A DNA stretch of 33,962 bases from Acidobacteriaceae bacterium (lineage in GTDB: Bacteria; Acidobacteriota; Terriglobia; Terriglobales; Acidobacteriaceae). Positions within the stretch are counted from its first letter, which is position 1; every line of letters starts with the position of its first letter. The DNA lies in contig DAIDLI010000146.1 of the NCBI GenBank assembly GCA_027449545.1, positions 1 to 33,962 on the forward strand. Direction: 5' to 3'. Positions 31,550 to 33,962 of the stretch are shown here, piece by piece. The notes beneath the pieces are model-generated. The model was not told where the DNA came from and searched no databases. It saw only the letters and a program-made list of their open reading frames with translations. The translations under genes and the position numbers were made by a program.

Positions 31550-32197
31550 ATGTCCGAAACCACCCAGCAGATCATCGAGCGCGTCGGTCTCATTCCGGTG
31601 CTGCGCGCCAAGAGCGTGGCCCAGGGCCGCGCCGTTGTGGATGCCATGATTGCCGGCGGCGTCACTGTTGTCGAAGTCACCATGACCGTTCCCGGCGCCG
31701 TCGACCTGCTCAAAGAGCTCCAGAAGGAATATGGTTCCAAGCTTCTGCTCGGCTCCGGCACCGTGACCACCGCCGACCAGTGCCAGGCCACCATCGATGC
31801 CGGCGCGGAGTTCGTCGTGAGTCCGAGTTTGCACGCCGAGGTCATCGAGACCACCAAGAAGAACGGCAAGGTGTCGTGTCCCGGCGCGCTCACACCCACC
31901 GAGGCGATCACGGCCTGGAATGCGGGCGCGGATTACGTGAAGATCTTCCCTTGTTCCGCGGTCGGCGGCGCCAGCTATCTCAAGTCGCTGCTCGCGCCCT
32001 TTCCTCACCTCAAGCTGATTCCCACGGGCGGCGTCACCCTGCAAACCGCAGAGAGTTTTTTCAAGGCCGGCGCGCGCGCCGTGGGCGTGGGTTCCGATCT
32101 GGTCAATCTTGCGGCCGTGGATGCCGGCAAGCCAGAGACCATTACCGAATCGGCACGCGCATACCTTAAAATCGTTGCAGATGCGCGGCAGAAGTAA
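31550..32197 (+). CDS. eda: KDPG/KHG aldolase
   Basis: This class I aldolase splits 2-keto-3-deoxy-6-phosphogluconate into pyruvate and glyceraldehyde 3-phosphate, the last step of the Entner-Doudoroff and KDG routes. The 215-residue product shows GLIPVLRAKSVAQGRAVVDA, the catalytic glutamate in VVEVTMTVPGA (Glu42), GSGTVTTADQCQATIDAGAE, the Schiff-base lysine in DYVKIFPCSAVGG (Lys131; most homologues have FPA/FPG rather than FPC) and the phosphate-binding PTGGV. AAGGAG precedes the ATG. It lies 112 bases after the kinase and just before a dehydrogenase gene. Confidence 0.92.
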   Translation: MSETTQQIIERVGLIPVLRAKSVAQGRAVVDAMIAGGVTVVEVTMTVPGAVDLLKELQKEYGSKLLLGSGTVTTADQCQATIDAGAEFVVSPSLHAEVIETTKKNGKVSCPGALTPTEAITAWNAGADYVKIFPCSAVGGASYLKSLLAPFPHLKLIPTGGVTLQTAESFFKAGARAVGVGSDLVNLAAVDAGKPETITESARAYLKIVADARQK

Positions 32198-32218
32198 ATC
32201 CACCCGCAAAGGTCAATA

Positions 32219-33016
32219 ATGACCGATTCAGTTGCTCAGCCGACGGCCACAACGCAAACTTTCCGCCTCGACGGCCGTACCGCGCTGGTCACCGGCGGCG
32301 CCAGCGGCATCGGCGAGGCCACCGTCAAAGAACTGGTCAGCGCCGGCGCCTTCGTCTGGATCGCGGATCTTAATCTCTCCGCGGCCGAAGCTCTCGCCCA
32401 ATCCATTGGCTCTTCCCTGGCCCTTGCCCTAGACGTTACCAGCCCGGAATCTGTGGCCGTGGCAGCCGGCCGGGTGGATCGCCTCGATATCCTTGTCAAT
32501 AACGCCGGCATCGGCCACGTCGGATCGGTGGAAGAGACTGAGCCGGAAGACTTCGACCGGCTCATGAACGTCAATGTAGGGGGCGTCTATCTGGTCACGC
32601 GAGCCTTTCTGCCCCTGCTGCTGGCCGCTGGCGAAGCTCGTGGCGCCGCCGGCACGATCATCAACATCGCTTCTGTTGCCGGTTTGGTCGGGATCAAGAA
32701 GCGATTCGCCTACTGTGCGACCAAGGGCGCCGTTATCGCCATGACTCGCCAGCTCGCTGTGGAGTATCCCAAGGCGCTGCGCGTCAATGCAGTCTGTCCT
32801 GGCACAGTGGATACGCCATTCGTCGAGGGCTATCTGGAGAAGTTTCACAAAGAAAACAAAGCAGAGGTACGCGCCGAGTTGAATGCCCGTCAGCCTGTCG
32901 GCCGTCTCGGACGGCCTGACGAGATTGCGGCCATGGTGCGTTACCTCGCCAGCGATCAAGCGGCTTTCGTCAGCGGCGCCCTGTTTCCCATCGACGGCGG
33001 CTGGACGGCTGCCTAA
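32219..33016 (+). CDS. Short-chain dehydrogenase, probable sugar-acid dehydrogenase
   Basis: The 265-residue product is a classical SDR: TGGASGIGE cofactor motif (residues 25-33), NNAG (94-97), catalytic Ser152, Tyr165 and Lys169 (YCATK), and the C-terminal QPVGRLGRPDEIAAMVRYLA and FVSGALFPIDGGWTA. The Asp in IADLNLS after strand two favours NAD over NADP. Position between a KDPG aldolase and an FAH-family hydrolase suggests oxidation of a 2-keto-3-deoxy sugar acid, as in 2-keto-3-deoxy-L-fuconate dehydrogenase; 2-deoxy-gluconate 3-dehydrogenase (KduD) is an alternative. AAAGG is found seven bases before the ATG. Confidence 0.85.
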   Translation: MTDSVAQPTATTQTFRLDGRTALVTGGASGIGEATVKELVSAGAFVWIADLNLSAAEALAQSIGSSLALALDVTSPESVAVAAGRVDRLDILVNNAGIGHVGSVEETEPEDFDRLMNVNVGGVYLVTRAFLPLLLAAGEARGAAGTIINIASVAGLVGIKKRFAYCATKGAVIAMTRQLAVEYPKALRVNAVCPGTVDTPFVEGYLEKFHKENKAEVRAELNARQPVGRLGRPDEIAAMVRYLASDQAAFVSGALFPIDGGWTAA

Positions 33017-33052
33017 TCCAGCACGCATTCACATCGGAAGGGAGTTCTGTTG

Positions 33053-33889
33053 ATGAAGCTCGTATCTTTTTCGGCCGCCGATGGCAAGCTCCGCCCCGGC
33101 GCACTCCTCGATCAGGAAAACCTGATCGTTGATCTCTCGGACGAATTCCCGGACACATTGGCGGTGATCGCCGCCGGCATCACCAAGGTGGAAAACATCA
33201 GCGATCATCCCGGGTACAAGCTCAGCGGCGTCAAGCTGCACGCGCCTCTTGCCAATCCCCCGCGGGTCTTCGCCATCGGTCTCAACTATCGCGATCACGC
33301 CAAAGAATCGAACATGGCGCTTCCCAAGCTTCCGGTGGTCTTCTTCAAGCTGACGCCTTCGATCATCGGGCCCGGCGAGACCGTGATCCTGCCCAAAAAC
33401 TCCACCCAGCCTGATTACGAGGCCGAGTTCGCCTTTGTGATCGGCAAGGGCGGCTACCGCATCGGCGCCGCTGACTGGAAGCAGCACGTGTACGGCTACA
33501 CCATAGTGAACGATGTCAGCGCCCGCGATGTTCAACTCGCCAGCTCGCAATGGACTCTCGGCAAGAGCTTTCCTACGTTCTGCCCCATGGGGCCGGCTAT
33601 TGTCACTGCAGACGACATTCCCAACCCCCACGAGCTCAATATCAGCCTGAGCATCGACGGCGAACTCCTGCAGAATTCGAATACGCGCGAACTTATCTTT
33701 CCTATCCCTGAGCTGATCGAGTACATCTCGTCAATCACTCCGCTGTTGCCGGGCGATGTGGTTTCCACCGGTACCCCTGCCGGCGTCGGCCTCGGCCGCA
33801 GCCCGCAGCGCTGGATCAAATCCGGCGAAACCATGACCGTCACTATTGAAGGCCTGGGCTCCCTGGTTAATCCGACGGCCGCCGAGTAA
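33053..33889 (+). CDS. Fumarylacetoacetate hydrolase family protein
   Basis: FAH-family enzymes hydrolyse carbon-carbon bonds of diketo acids or act as dehydratases on 2-keto-3-deoxy sugar acids. The 278-residue product has an N-terminal domain starting MKLVSFSAADGKLRPGALLD and the FAH core: GLNYRDHAKE (76-85), metal ligands in DYEAEFAFVIG (Glu123, Glu125) and NDVSARD (Asp154), then CPMGPAIVTADDI and VVSTGTPAGVGLG. GGGAG precedes the ATG. With the upstream SDR it suggests cleavage of a 2,4-diketo-3-deoxy sugar acid to pyruvate plus an aldehyde or hydroxy acid (lactate in the L-fuconate route). Acylpyruvate hydrolase is another possibility. Confidence 0.87.
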   Translation: MKLVSFSAADGKLRPGALLDQENLIVDLSDEFPDTLAVIAAGITKVENISDHPGYKLSGVKLHAPLANPPRVFAIGLNYRDHAKESNMALPKLPVVFFKLTPSIIGPGETVILPKNSTQPDYEAEFAFVIGKGGYRIGAADWKQHVYGYTIVNDVSARDVQLASSQWTLGKSFPTFCPMGPAIVTADDIPNPHELNISLSIDGELLQNSNTRELIFPIPELIEYISSITPLLPGDVVSTGTPAGVGLGRSPQRWIKSGETMTVTIEGLGSLVNPTAAE

Positions 33890-33895
33890 CGCCGC

Positions 33896-33943
33896 ATCCT
33901 CCCGGCCCGCGACTGCAAGCTTCTCGCGTCGTGCCGGGAGGAT
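33896..33943 (+). terminator. Long hairpin after the sugar-acid operon
   Basis: An 11-base-pair perfect stem (33896-33906 with 33933-33943), with an inner CGCGA/TCGCG pair, begins six bases after the last stop codon. No T run follows (CTCTCTGCCCC), so it is a likely 3' end or stability structure rather than a textbook terminator. Confidence 0.5.
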
Positions 33944-33962
33944 CTCTCTGCCCCATCTGCGA

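Noticed and set aside
1..33962. tRNA, rRNA, CRISPR arrays, insertion sequences, prophage genes
   Set aside because: Read through all intergenic regions; no cloverleaf, rRNA-like, regularly spaced repeat, transposase or phage sequence was seen.

Overview
The window is GC-rich (roughly 60%), densely coded bacterial chromosome. It carries flagellar export genes, a menaquinone-type (type B) succinate dehydrogenase, a mycobacterial EtfD-like ETF:menaquinone oxidoreductase, type IV prepilin peptidase and a dnaX-ybaB-recR cluster. This mix, together with many genes that start very close behind a TAxxxT -10 box, best fits a member of the Acidobacteriota (Terriglobia/Acidobacteriaceae-like). That assignment is inference; no rRNA or tRNA is present to confirm it. 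I saw no insertion sequence, prophage, CRISPR array or other mobile DNA.

Layout. (1) 1-4312, minus: flagellar type III export operon fliN-fliO-fliP-fliQ-fliR-flhB-flhA, with flhA running off the left edge. (2) 4416-8337, plus: pdxS (vitamin B6), ribA (riboflavin) and an L-lactate permease, with a possible leaderless 38-residue ORF on the minus strand between pdxS and ribA. (3) 8315-13016, minus: an eight-helix-type membrane protein, then sdhC-sdhA-sdhB with a good promoter and a good terminator. (4) 13340-14947, minus: rdgB and a sugar-nucleotide epimerase gene interrupted by one in-frame TAG. (5) 15151-18846, plus: etfD-etfB-etfA, a complete route from acyl-CoA-type dehydrogenases through ETF to the quinone pool. 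(6) 18933-24684, minus: an exported beta-barrel candidate, then mazG, a GNAT acyltransferase, a MenC/N-succinylamino acid racemase family enzyme and an AsmA-like protein. (7) 24836-27015: prepilin peptidase, a TPR protein on the other strand, and a small SET-domain methyltransferase gene interrupted by one in-frame TGA. (8) 27179-30209, plus: dnaX-ybaB-recR. (9) 30263-33943, plus: an apparent sugar-acid catabolic operon (KDG-type kinase, KDPG aldolase, short-chain dehydrogenase, FAH-family hydrolase) behind a perfect TATAAT and a perfect 15-base palindrome, closed by a long hairpin.

How the parts fit. Respiratory genes dominate the middle: SdhCAB and EtfD both deliver electrons to quinone, and a MenC-family enzyme, possibly of menaquinone synthesis, is nearby. 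The last operon may produce pyruvate and, if it handles a 6-deoxy sugar acid, lactate. Points most worth a second look are the two genes with single nonsense codons in otherwise intact conserved domains, the MenC/GNAT pair (menaquinone synthesis or D- to L-amino acid conversion), the operator-like palindrome before the kinase, and the tiny leaderless ORF behind a TTGACA box.
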